Assembly: GCA_026393655.1 (NCBI GenBank)
Contig: JAPKZT010000317.1
Location: 1 to 9,214, forward strand
DNA from: Actinomycetota bacterium
Lineage (GTDB): Bacteria; Actinomycetota; Acidimicrobiia; Acidimicrobiales; Ilumatobacteraceae
DNA: 9,214 nt
Direction of reading: 5' to 3'
Position 1 is the first letter of the stretch. Every line of letters starts with the position of its first letter. Below the pieces are notes generated by a model. The model made no database searches, was not told the origin of the DNA, and saw nothing but the letters and a program-made list of their open reading frames with translations. The position numbers and the translations under genes are program-made. Shown here in pieces: positions 1-5,976 of this stretch.

Positions 1-163
1 CTGCTATCGGCTGAGCATGTTGCGAGGGCGATTCGGCGCGAATCTCGAGTGGTTCTTCGGTGACTAAAACATCTGGTTTTGATACAAATGACCCATCTTT
101 GCGAACCGCAGTGACTGTCCAGTTGGCCACTTTACGTCGCACAACAGACGCGATATTTGCCAT
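1..163 (-). CDS. fdhD: Formate dehydrogenase accessory sulfurtransferase FdhD (N-terminal part, runs off the left edge)
   Basis: Reading the minus strand from the ATG at 163-161 gives 54 uninterrupted codons to the window edge. The residues TEEPLEIR (about 35-42), preceded by a basic stretch (VVRRKVANWTVTAVR), match the conserved N-terminal block of FdhD. FdhD is the cytoplasmic protein that passes sulfur from a cysteine desulfurase to the bis-MGD molybdenum cofactor of formate dehydrogenase. The catalytic cysteines lie further along and are outside the window. No Shine-Dalgarno sequence precedes the ATG. A -10-like TATAGA (complement of 176-181) would put the transcript start a few bases before the ATG, so a very short leader is possible. 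The gene diverges from the rhodopsin, and its role fits the molybdate transporter found further right. The family call rests on one short but characteristic motif. Confidence 0.8.
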   Translation of the reverse strand, partial: MANIASVVRRKVANWTVTAVRKDGSFVSKPDVLVTEEPLEIRAESPSQHAQPIA

Positions 164-290
164 ATTTTAAGGCTATCTATAAATCGGTTTGCCTAAAGTT
201 CATTTACCTCATCATCTGAATGATTAGCGCTAAACCCCATTATGTGGCATGATTAGGACGGCTTAAGAAGAGACCAAAAGGTTTCGGGGC

Positions 291-300
291 TGATTTATAG
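291..300 (+). promoter_or_regulatory. Candidate extended -10 element of the rhodopsin gene
   Basis: TG at 291-292, one spacer base, then TTTATA (294-299) resembles an extended -10 box. It would start transcription near 306, giving a leader of about 17 bases that contains the AGGAG ribosome site. No convincing -35 is present at the expected distance, which extended -10 promoters tolerate. An alternative -10 is TAGATT at 298-303. Confidence 0.3.
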
Positions 301-310
301 ATTACTTATT

Positions 311-315
311 AGGAG
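311..315 (+). promoter_or_regulatory. Ribosome binding site of the rhodopsin gene
   Basis: AGGAG sits seven bases before the ATG at 323. It is the clearest Shine-Dalgarno sequence in the window and fixes the rhodopsin start. Most other genes here have weak or no such site, which suggests the rhodopsin is meant to be translated at a high level. Confidence 0.8.
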
Positions 316-322
316 TAAAACA

Positions 323-1072
323 ATGGAAGTACTTACAACAAGTAACGACCAGTTGGTTTACAACGCGCTTTCATTTGCTGTTGCAGCAATGGCAATCTCG
401 TTTGTTTACTACCTCGTCTCACGAAGTCGAGTTTCTCCTGCTTATCGCAGTGCCGTAACAATGTCGGCAATGATTTGCGGAATCGCGGCTTATCACTACT
501 GGAGAATGTTCAGTAACTTCTCTGAAAAAGCACCATTTAATGAAGGTTACCGATACGCAGACTGGCTATTGACAGTTCCACTACTTGTGGCTGAGCTAGT
601 AGTTGTCTCTGGCATCGCCAAAGAAAAAGCTAAAGGCGTAACAACAAAGCTTGCTATTGCAGCAGTTTTGATGATCGCTTTCGGTTACCCAGGCGAGATC
701 GCAAAAGCAGGTAGCAGTGCCAGCATGATTTGGTGGATCGTCGCGATGGTTCCTTTCATCTACATCATTTGGATCTTGTTCGCAGGTGAAGTTGGACAAG
801 CACTCAAGGGTCAAAGCGGAGAAATCGGCAAGAAACTCAACAACCTTCGTTACATTTTGTTGCTCACTTGGTCGGTTTACCCAATTGCATACCTTTTGGG
901 TGACAGCGAGAGTTTCTTGGCCAAAGCAGTTGGTCTTGACTCAGCACAGTCATCAACAGTGATCCAGGTTGGTTACACAATCGCCGACGTTTTGGCGAAA
1001 CCTGGTTATGGTCTTCTTATCTTGGGCATCGCAATCGCACGCTCAAAGGCAGAGGGTTACAAAGAAGTCTAA
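323..1072 (+). CDS. Light-driven proton-pumping rhodopsin (actinorhodopsin/proteorhodopsin-like)
   Basis: A 249-residue, seven-helix type I rhodopsin that would use retinal and light to pump protons out across the cytoplasmic membrane. Helix C carries RYADWLLTVPLLVAE: Arg77, proton acceptor Asp80, Thr84 and proton donor Glu91 (the D-T-E outward proton-pump signature). Leu88 falls at the spectral tuning site and predicts green absorption. His58 matches the histidine that pairs with the acceptor in proteorhodopsin. Helix G has Asp222 and the retinal Schiff-base lysine Lys226 (ADVLAK). Trp138 in helix E (WW at 137-138) aligns with bacteriorhodopsin Trp138, where antenna-binding xanthorhodopsin has glycine, so a carotenoid antenna is unlikely. 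No cleavable signal peptide is evident. The gene has its own ribosome site and terminator, so it is probably monocistronic. No retinal synthesis gene is nearby. Family and pump type are secure; the exact subgroup is not. Confidence 0.96.
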   Translation: MEVLTTSNDQLVYNALSFAVAAMAISFVYYLVSRSRVSPAYRSAVTMSAMICGIAAYHYWRMFSNFSEKAPFNEGYRYADWLLTVPLLVAELVVVSGIAKEKAKGVTTKLAIAAVLMIAFGYPGEIAKAGSSASMIWWIVAMVPFIYIIWILFAGEVGQALKGQSGEIGKKLNNLRYILLLTWSVYPIAYLLGDSESFLAKAVGLDSAQSSTVIQVGYTIADVLAKPGYGLLILGIAIARSKAEGYKEV

Positions 1073-1096
1073 TTTCGAATTCGTAAAGAAGAAAGA

Positions 1097-1130
1097 GAGC
1101 CCCAGCTTCGGCTGGGGCTCTTTTATTTTT
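1097..1130 (+). terminator. Rho-independent terminator of the rhodopsin gene
   Basis: A perfect 10-bp stem, GAGCCCCAGC (1097-1106) with GCTGGGGCTC (1111-1120), is closed by a UUCG tetraloop (1107-1110). It is followed at once by a T-rich run, TTTTATTTTT (1121-1130). The stem can be lengthened by A-T and G-T pairs with the preceding AAAGA. It begins 24 bases after the rhodopsin stop and should isolate that gene from the following one. Confidence 0.95.
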
Positions 1131-1150
1131 GCAACTAACCTCTGATAGCC

Positions 1151-2173
1151 ATGATTCGTAAACAAGACATACCAGGGCTCGGGCTTGTTGCGGTAGTTGC
1201 TGTCGTTGCCTTCGCGGTTGAGTCAGTCGTTAAGAGAAATACGCCGATCGTGCTTTCTCCGCTTGTAGTCGCAGTTGTACTGGGTGGATTGATTTCAAAT
1301 TTCGGCCTGATTCCCGACAGCTGTCGTAGTGGCTTGCGTTTTGCGGCACGAAGTTTATTGCGCCTCGGAATTGTGCTTCTTGGTTTACAACTCTCATTCA
1401 CTCAAGTTCGCGAGTTAGGTGCGCCCGGTTTGCTTCTCGTTGTTTTCGTCGTTGCGATCACGTTTGTTGGCACTCAGTGGCTCGGCAAAAAGTTGGGGCT
1501 TTCACATGGATTAAGCCTTCTCGTCGCGACTGGTTTTTCAATCTGCGGAGCCTCGGCAATCGCTGCAATGCGACCTGTTAGTGATGCCGACGATGATGAC
1601 ATGGCTTACGCAATTGCGCTCGTCACAATTTGCGGCACTCTTGCAATTTTCTTATTGCCAGCATTCGCCGAGATAATCGGCTTCTCAGGTGCACAATTTG
1701 GTTCTTGGGTTGGGGCAAGCGTGCACGATGTTGCTCAGACTGTCGCTACTGCTTCAACAGGTAATCAAGAAGCCCAACACGCAGCCATCGTCGTAAAACT
1801 GACTCGCGTGATGTTGCTTGCCCCGATGGTTGCGGGCGTTAGTTTTGCTCGTCGACGCAAAACTGCTAAGTCTCAAATGGTCGACGAGAATGCAACAGCG
1901 AATGCGGTCAAGCTTCCACCGTTGGTGCCGTTATTTGTATTTGGCTTCTTGGTAGCGATCTCGCTTAACTCGTTCTTCGACATTCCAAAGGTTGTGCTCA
2001 GTGATGCAAAGTGGATCGAGAAATCTCTGCTGGCAAGCGCTCTCGTTGGGCTTGGCGCCGGAGTTGACGCGCGCAAACTTCGTAGCATCGGCGCTCGCCC
2101 ACTCGTTCTTGGTTTGATTTCTTGGCTACTTATCGCCACACTCTCAGCAATCGGCGTCGCAATTCTTTACTAG
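1151..2173 (+). CDS. YeiH/UPF0324-family membrane protein (putative anion/sulfate exporter family)
   Basis: A 340-residue polytopic inner-membrane protein with roughly ten hydrophobic segments. It carries the family landmarks CGASAIAAM (132-140) followed by an acidic DADDDD stretch (145-150), GSWVGASVHDVAQTV (184-198) and VKLTRVMLLAP (215-225). These place it in the YeiH / UPF0324 family, called putative sulfate exporters in transporter classification, although the substrate is not well established. The start is constrained: an in-frame TAA lies 15 bases upstream and ATG at 1151 is the first usual start codon. There is no Shine-Dalgarno sequence and only 20 bases separate the preceding terminator from the ATG, so expression may depend on read-through or a very short leader. 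The stop overlaps that of the convergent carbonic anhydrase gene by 4 bases. Family assignment is strong; function is open. Confidence 0.88.
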   Translation: MIRKQDIPGLGLVAVVAVVAFAVESVVKRNTPIVLSPLVVAVVLGGLISNFGLIPDSCRSGLRFAARSLLRLGIVLLGLQLSFTQVRELGAPGLLLVVFVVAITFVGTQWLGKKLGLSHGLSLLVATGFSICGASAIAAMRPVSDADDDDMAYAIALVTICGTLAIFLLPAFAEIIGFSGAQFGSWVGASVHDVAQTVATASTGNQEAQHAAIVVKLTRVMLLAPMVAGVSFARRRKTAKSQMVDENATANAVKLPPLVPLFVFGFLVAISLNSFFDIPKVVLSDAKWIEKSLLASALVGLGAGVDARKLRSIGARPLVLGLISWLLIATLSAIGVAILY

Positions 2174-2682
2174 CAGTCGATTAGTTCGAGCTTTCCAGTG
2201 TGGACATCAAAGATCGCACCAGCGACGACCAAATTCTTAGGCAAAATTGAGTACGAGCGAATGCTCTCTACGTCAGCTGCCAGTGCCGCTCGCTGATCTG
2301 TCACCATTTTGAATTCAACGCTTCGCGTGTCGATCCCATGCTTGCTTTCGATGCTGGCATGAATTGACTCTTCGTCGCCACTTGCCATACGACAATCAGT
2401 GTGTGGCATGACCAAAACTCGGTCAACAGCCAGCAGATAAGTCGCTAAAACCAACGTACGTAAAACGTCGTCAGTTACACGCGCGCCAGCGTTTCGCAGA
2501 ATCTTTGCATCGCCCGACTTCATACCAACAACAGCCAACGGATTTATTCGCGAATCCATACAGGTAACAATTGCCAGACCTTTACGGGCGGTACCGGTTA
2601 GGTTTTCATCTTCAAATGCTGACACAAATTTTGAATTCGCCGCCACAACATCGGCAAAGGCATCAAATGGAAATTTACTCAT
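2170..2682 (-). CDS. Beta-class carbonic anhydrase (Rv1284-like short type)
   Basis: A small zinc enzyme of about 170 residues that interconverts CO2 and bicarbonate in the cytoplasm. Numbered from the GTG at 2685, the zinc and catalytic residues are all present: Cys42, Asp44 and Arg46 in CMDSR, then His95 and Cys98 in HTDC. The stretch KILRNAGARVTDDVLR (61-76) is the characteristic middle block. The length and these blocks match the short actinobacterial beta class typified by mycobacterial Rv1284. Two starts are adjacent, GTG (2685-2683) and ATG (2682-2680). I prefer the ATG, but neither has a ribosome site. The gene follows modC by about ten bases, so it is the last cistron of the modABC transcript. 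It ends with a TAG whose CTA complement shares the CTAG with the stop of the convergent membrane gene. Confidence 0.93.
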   Translation of the reverse strand: MSKFPFDAFADVVAANSKFVSAFEDENLTGTARKGLAIVTCMDSRINPLAVVGMKSGDAKILRNAGARVTDDVLRTLVLATYLLAVDRVLVMPHTDCRMASGDEESIHASIESKHGIDTRSVEFKMVTDQRAALAADVESIRSYSILPKNLVVAGAIFDVHTGKLELIDC

Positions 2683-2694
2683 CACAAAATACTA

Positions 2695-3324
2695 CTAGTT
2701 GAGCCGAATTTCTCTGTCGCATATTTGCTCTACATCTTGCCGATCGTGAGTTACAAGAAATTTGTACCCTACTATTGCAGACATTTGCTCTCGCAAGAAA
2801 GTCCGTAACTCTGGTCGCGCGTTTTCGTCGAGTGCCGATAGTGGCTCGTCTAAAAGAACGATCTTTGGCGCACCAATAAAAGCGCGGATCAGTGCAACCC
2901 TTTGCGCTTGGCCTCCAGACAATTCTCTTGGCAACAGGTTCGCGAGGTTTGAAATACCATGACTTGAAATCGCATCGTTAGCTAGTTCGCGAGATCGGCT
3001 TCGGCTCATCCCTGACATTCGCAATGGAAACGCAATGTTGTCGCACACTGTCAAAAAAGGCAGAAGTGTTTCATTTTGGAAGACCATACTCACATTGCGC
3101 TGATGCGCTGGCACAAACTCATCAGTTTCGGCGTCATCAATTATTTGACCATCAATCACAAGAGAGCCTGTAGTCAACTTGACTAGCCCCGCCAAGACTC
3201 GCAAAAGCGTTGTCTTGCCAACGCCGTTTGAACCGGTGACTGCAATAATCTCATTTTCAGATGCGATCTCGCACTTCAACGTAAAGGTACCCAAACTGAC
3301 ACTGCCATCAAGTTTTAGAGTCAT
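2695..3324 (-). CDS. modC: Molybdate ABC transporter ATP-binding protein, short form
   Basis: A cytoplasmic ABC ATPase of 209 residues that would power molybdate uptake through ModB. The motifs occur in order: Walker A GSNGVGKTT (31-39), Q-loop Gln83 (VFQNETLLP), signature LSGGQAQRVAL (135-145), Walker B IVLLDE (155-160), D-loop SALD (163-166) and switch His193 (VTHD). The protein ends soon after the H-loop. Typical ModC proteins are about 350 residues because they carry a C-terminal TOBE/Mop molybdate-binding domain, which is absent here. ATG at 3324 overlaps the modB stop as ATGA, implying translational coupling. The ABC ATPase call is certain; the molybdate specificity comes from the adjacent modB and modA. 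Confidence 0.92.
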   Translation of the reverse strand: MTLKLDGSVSLGTFTLKCEIASENEIIAVTGSNGVGKTTLLRVLAGLVKLTTGSLVIDGQIIDDAETDEFVPAHQRNVSMVFQNETLLPFLTVCDNIAFPLRMSGMSRSRSRELANDAISSHGISNLANLLPRELSGGQAQRVALIRAFIGAPKIVLLDEPLSALDENARPELRTFLREQMSAIVGYKFLVTHDRQDVEQICDREIRLN

Positions 3325-4133
3325 CGTTTAGAACCAAGCCATCGGTCACGCATCGAAATCAATACCAAAATGCAAACTACGAGTAGAACAAAACTTAATG
3401 TATATGCAGCCTGCGGATCGCTCTCAAGTAAAAGATACACAGCAAGCGGAGTTGTCTGGGTGCGACCCTGAATGTTGCCAGCGAATGTAATTGTCGCACC
3501 GAACTCACCAAGTGCCCTTGCCCACGCCACAGCAATGCCTGCAACGAGCGAAGGTCGCAACAAACGCAGAGTCACTAGATAAAACTTCTTGGCTTCATTG
3601 GCTCCCATTGTTGATGCGACTTCTTCGTATCGTGAATCAATCGCGCGCAAACCGCCTTCAACGGCCATAACCAAAAACGGCAACGCCACAAATGCTTCAG
3701 CAATCACAACGCCGATCGGCGAAAAAGTAAGTTGCACGCCGAAACTGTCAAAGAGAAGTGCACCTACTAATCCATTTGATTTTCCGTAGGCGGCAAGCAG
3801 TGCGACACCACCAACAACGGGCGGCAGAACCATTGGCAGCATTACAAACGCGCGAACGAGATAACTGCCCCGAAACGCAACACGAGCAAGCACCCAAGCC
3901 AACGGTAAACCCAATATCAACGCCAGAAATGTCGCTGCAATAGAAGTAACCAGTGAAAGACGAAGTGCCGACAATGTCGGGCCGTCGGTTAATTGGCTCA
4001 ACAAAGAACCCCACGAGATTTTGCGCAAAAGACTGACCAACGGAAGACATATATATACAACGCCAAATATCGCGCCAACAAAAATAAACAGTGGTGGTCG
4101 CGAGATTGGTCGGCGTTTAGTCATTGGGAGCAC
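3321..4133 (-). CDS. modB: Molybdate ABC transporter permease
   Basis: The membrane channel of the molybdate importer, 270 residues with about six hydrophobic helices (first about 15-35, last about 243-261). It carries the EAA-type coupling loop, EEVASTMGANEAKKF (170-184), that docks with the ATPase. It also carries the stretch typical of ModB: RALGEFGATITFAGN (206-220) and then GRTQTTPLA (223-231). Two starts are possible, GTG at 4133 and ATG at 4124, and neither has a clear ribosome site. The GTG lies only 4 bases after the modA stop, which suits coupled translation. The gene ends in TGA within the ATGA overlap with modC. Confidence 0.94.
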   Translation of the reverse strand: MLPMTKRRPISRPPLFIFVGAIFGVVYICLPLVSLLRKISWGSLLSQLTDGPTLSALRLSLVTSIAATFLALILGLPLAWVLARVAFRGSYLVRAFVMLPMVLPPVVGGVALLAAYGKSNGLVGALLFDSFGVQLTFSPIGVVIAEAFVALPFLVMAVEGGLRAIDSRYEEVASTMGANEAKKFYLVTLRLLRPSLVAGIAVAWARALGEFGATITFAGNIQGRTQTTPLAVYLLLESDPQAAYTLSFVLLVVCILVLISMRDRWLGSKR

Positions 4134-4137
4134 TTAA

Positions 4138-4944
4138 CTAGATCTTAATAAAGCCAAATGACTGCAATAGTTCTTGCCCTTTCACTGAGAGTAAATAGTC
4201 AATAAATGCCACTGCTGCCACGCGATTATTTGAGTTGCGCAATAGAGCAACGCCATAAATTGCATCAACATTTAAGGCTTTTGGTATTTCAACGACAGCC
4301 ACTGACTTCTTTGCCGAAAGAACATCGGTCAAATAGACAATCGCGGCGTCGGCATCACCGATTGCTACTGCGTTTAGTGCAGACTTTGCATCAACCGCTC
4401 TCGTAATTTTCGACTCGTCTATATTCAATCGAGCGAGCTTTAAAACTGTCGCACCATATTGCCCGCATGGCACTGTTGCCCCACACAGCGATAGGAATTT
4501 TGCATTTTTTAGATCCGATACAGTTTTGATTTTCAGCGGATTACCGGGTTTAACAGCTATTGCCATTTGGTTATGTGCAAAAATTTTCGGATAACCAACA
4601 CTGGCCACATCACCAGATTTGATGAGCTTTTCAAGATTCGAAAGGTCGGCCGAAGCAATCACATCGCTCGGCGCGCCGGCCTGAATTTGCGCGACTAACG
4701 AAGATGACGAACCAAAGTTGAACCGAATTTTGACCTTTGGATTCTGTTTACGAAAAGCCTTTGCGATTTCAATAAATGAATCACTCAATGAGGATGCAGC
4801 AGAAACAGTAATCGTGCCCTGCAAAACCTTCTCTGGCGCGCCAAATTGATAAGCATTCGCACCTTGACCAAGGGCAGCAAATGGGGCGATCACACTTACT
4901 GCTACTACTAGTGCTACTGCTACCATTGGCCGCCGAAACCGCAT
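4138..4944 (-). CDS. modA: Molybdate ABC transporter substrate-binding protein
   Basis: A secreted, probably membrane-tethered or wall-retained protein of 268 residues that captures molybdate (possibly tungstate) and delivers it to ModB. The N-terminus MRFRRPMVAVALVVAVSVIAP has a basic start and hydrophobic core typical of a Sec signal. I see no lipobox cysteine. ModA landmarks are AASSL (49-53), FGSSSSLVAQIQAGAPSDVIASAD (77-100), VPCGQYG (158-164) and AIVYLTD (201-207). The serines near 51 and 79-82 and Tyr204 are the expected oxyanion ligands. Two cysteines (154, 160) in the VPCG region could form a disulfide in the exported protein. The ATG at 4944 is preceded by AAGGA with an 8-base gap. 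First gene of the operon, divergent from the DMT transporter. Confidence 0.94.
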   Translation of the reverse strand: MRFRRPMVAVALVVAVSVIAPFAALGQGANAYQFGAPEKVLQGTITVSAASSLSDSFIEIAKAFRKQNPKVKIRFNFGSSSSLVAQIQAGAPSDVIASADLSNLEKLIKSGDVASVGYPKIFAHNQMAIAVKPGNPLKIKTVSDLKNAKFLSLCGATVPCGQYGATVLKLARLNIDESKITRAVDAKSALNAVAIGDADAAIVYLTDVLSAKKSVAVVEIPKALNVDAIYGVALLRNSNNRVAAVAFIDYLLSVKGQELLQSFGFIKI

Positions 4945-5016
4945 AAATAAAATCCTTAAAAAAACTAAAGCACTAATCCCGAATGTCTAGGTGATTAAAA
5001 CTACTAGATTTCACTG
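4945..5016. promoter_or_regulatory. Divergent promoter region between modA and the DMT transporter
   Basis: Only 72 bases separate the two divergent starts. On the plus strand TAGATT (5005-5010) fits a TANNNT -10 element seven bases before the GTG at 5017, which would make that transcript leaderless. On the minus strand TAGACA (complement of 4984-4989), a 16-base spacer and TAGTTT (complement of 4962-4967) is the best -35/-10 pair I can find for modA. It would start transcription inside the ribosome site, so it is doubtful. No palindrome resembling a molybdate-responsive operator is visible. Confidence 0.35.
4953..4957 (-). promoter_or_regulatory. Ribosome binding site of modA
   Basis: On the minus strand AAGGA lies 8 bases before the modA ATG (4944), in an A/T-rich setting. 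It supports the chosen start. The downstream cistrons lack comparable sites, as expected of translationally coupled genes. Confidence 0.6.
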
Positions 5017-5925
5017 GTGGCAAAAAACCAAAAACTAGTTGGAACATTGTTTGTAATGATGTCGAGTCTTGGTTTCTCAATCGGCCCGAGTCTGGCGAAA
5101 CATGCCTATGACTCTGGGTCGAATCCACTCGGAGTAATGACTGTTCGATTCACAATTGCGAGTCTGATCATGCTCATTCTGCGTCAAATTATTTTGCGTA
5201 AAGAACCTCTGCCGACGCTAAAGATTATTCTTGAAATGTTCGCTATTGGGGCTCTCGGGATTACAACAGTTTCATTTGCATACTTTTTGGCAATCGAATC
5301 AATTGACACAGGTTTAGCAATAGTGCTTTGGTATTGCAACCCACTAATAGTCGTATTGATGTCGTGGATATTTTTGAAAAAAAGACCCACACGCAGCATT
5401 GCTATCTCACTTGTATTCACCATGGTAGGTATTTTTGTTACTGTAGGCCAATTCAAGAGCGGCTCAAATCGGGCGATTGCCTTGATTATGTTTTCGGCGT
5501 TTATGTTCTCGGTTTACCTACTGACTGTTTCACGAGCTCTGAAAAAAGTTCATTTACTAACAGGTGTCACATTTATAAATATCGGTGCCGCACTCGGATA
5601 TTGGCTTATTTGTCTAGTTCTGCCATTTGGGCTCACTGTCAAGTACCCAAGCAACACTTTGAGTTGGCTGTTAATTACTGCTTTCAGTGTTTTCGGAACA
5701 GTTGTACCGTTTCTGTTTTCATACGCCGGCATGAAACGCGTTGGCCCAAGTATGTTGGCCGTAATTACAACTCTTGAGCCAGTGTTGGCAATCACTATGG
5801 GCATTATTTTTCTCAATGAGTCGTTAACAATTCAAAAGGTTATTGGTGCTGCTCTCGTGATCGGCGCATTGGTGTTGCTTTCAATTCTTGATCGACACGA
5901 TGAGGTTCAAATCGCCCATCAATAG
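5017..5925 (+). CDS. EamA/DMT-superfamily transporter, ten membrane helices
   Basis: A 302-residue inner-membrane protein made of two homologous EamA halves (about 8-142 and 153-290). Each half has five predicted helices and ends in the pattern that defines the family. The first half shows IDTGLAIVLWYCNPLIVVL (96-114) and then a KKRPT loop. The second shows RVGPSMLAVITTLEPVLA (241-258) and then FLNESLT (265-271). Family members export or import small metabolites such as amino acids or nucleobase-like compounds, and the substrate cannot be read from the sequence. The start is GTG at 5017. An in-frame TAG at 5005-5007 rules out a longer form and no ribosome site precedes the GTG. It diverges from modA and converges on the repeat protein gene, so it is probably a single-gene transcript with no evident tie to molybdate. 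Confidence 0.9.
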   Translation: MAKNQKLVGTLFVMMSSLGFSIGPSLAKHAYDSGSNPLGVMTVRFTIASLIMLILRQIILRKEPLPTLKIILEMFAIGALGITTVSFAYFLAIESIDTGLAIVLWYCNPLIVVLMSWIFLKKRPTRSIAISLVFTMVGIFVTVGQFKSGSNRAIALIMFSAFMFSVYLLTVSRALKKVHLLTGVTFINIGAALGYWLICLVLPFGLTVKYPSNTLSWLLITAFSVFGTVVPFLFSYAGMKRVGPSMLAVITTLEPVLAITMGIIFLNESLTIQKVIGAALVIGALVLLSILDRHDEVQIAHQ

Positions 5926-5928
5926 TTT

Positions 5929-5967
5929 TAGTTAGTGAGCGCAATGTTTAGTTGCGCCCACTAACTA
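5929..5967. terminator. Imperfect inverted repeat between convergent genes, likely bidirectional terminator
   Basis: TAGTTAGTGAGCGCAA (5929-5944) pairs with the complementary arm at 5952-5967 over 16 bp with a single mismatch (A5938 opposite C5958), leaving a 7-base loop (5945-5951). It sits 3 bases after the DMT stop and 9 bases before the end of the repeat protein gene. Neither strand has an immediate T-run. The nearest is CTTTTT at 5981-5986, already inside the neighbouring gene. It is thus an atypical terminator, inferred mainly from position. Confidence 0.55.
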
Positions 5968-5976
5968 GCTAATTAA

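Larger units (their letters stand above)
164..322. promoter_or_regulatory. Divergent intergenic region between fdhD and the rhodopsin gene
   Basis: These 159 bases must carry the promoters of both divergent genes. A perfect 11-base inverted repeat lies near its two ends: ATCTATAAATC at 175-185 and GATTTATAGAT at 292-302. In each orientation it presents a TATAGAT / TTTATA -10-like element just before a start codon. In the middle there is a perfect 10-base palindrome, TTAGCGCTAA (224-233), and an 8-base direct repeat, ATGATTAG, at 220-227 and 249-256. No good -35 hexamer is obvious. The TTGCCA at 157-162 lies inside the fdhD start region. Promoter and operator roles are inferred from position and symmetry only. 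Confidence 0.5.
2170..4944 (-). other. Predicted operon modA-modB-modC-carbonic anhydrase
   Basis: Four minus-strand genes are packed without room for internal promoters. There are 4 bases between modA and modB, a 4-base ATGA overlap between modB and modC, and about 10 bases between modC and the carbonic anhydrase. The order binding protein, permease, ATPase is normal for molybdate importers. Carbonic anhydrase is an unusual fourth member. Co-transcription is inferred from spacing. Confidence 0.8.

Noticed and set aside
1135..1401. Minus-strand 88-codon frame opposite the start of the YeiH-like gene
   Set aside because: Its Thr/Ala/Arg-rich translation mirrors the hydrophobic codons of the sense gene and it shows no motif or ribosome site.
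3748..4050. Minus-strand 100-codon frame overlapping modB
   Set aside because: An alternative frame of modB. The modB frame contains all the permease motifs and this one has none.
4945..5016. Molybdenum-cofactor riboswitch or ModE operator upstream of modA
   Set aside because: Only 72 bases are available, with no extended RNA structure and no matching palindrome visible.
5328..5777. Plus-strand 149-codon open frame within the DMT transporter gene
   Set aside because: It is a shifted-frame shadow of the transporter, Cys/His/Arg-rich, with no hydrophobic pattern or family motif.
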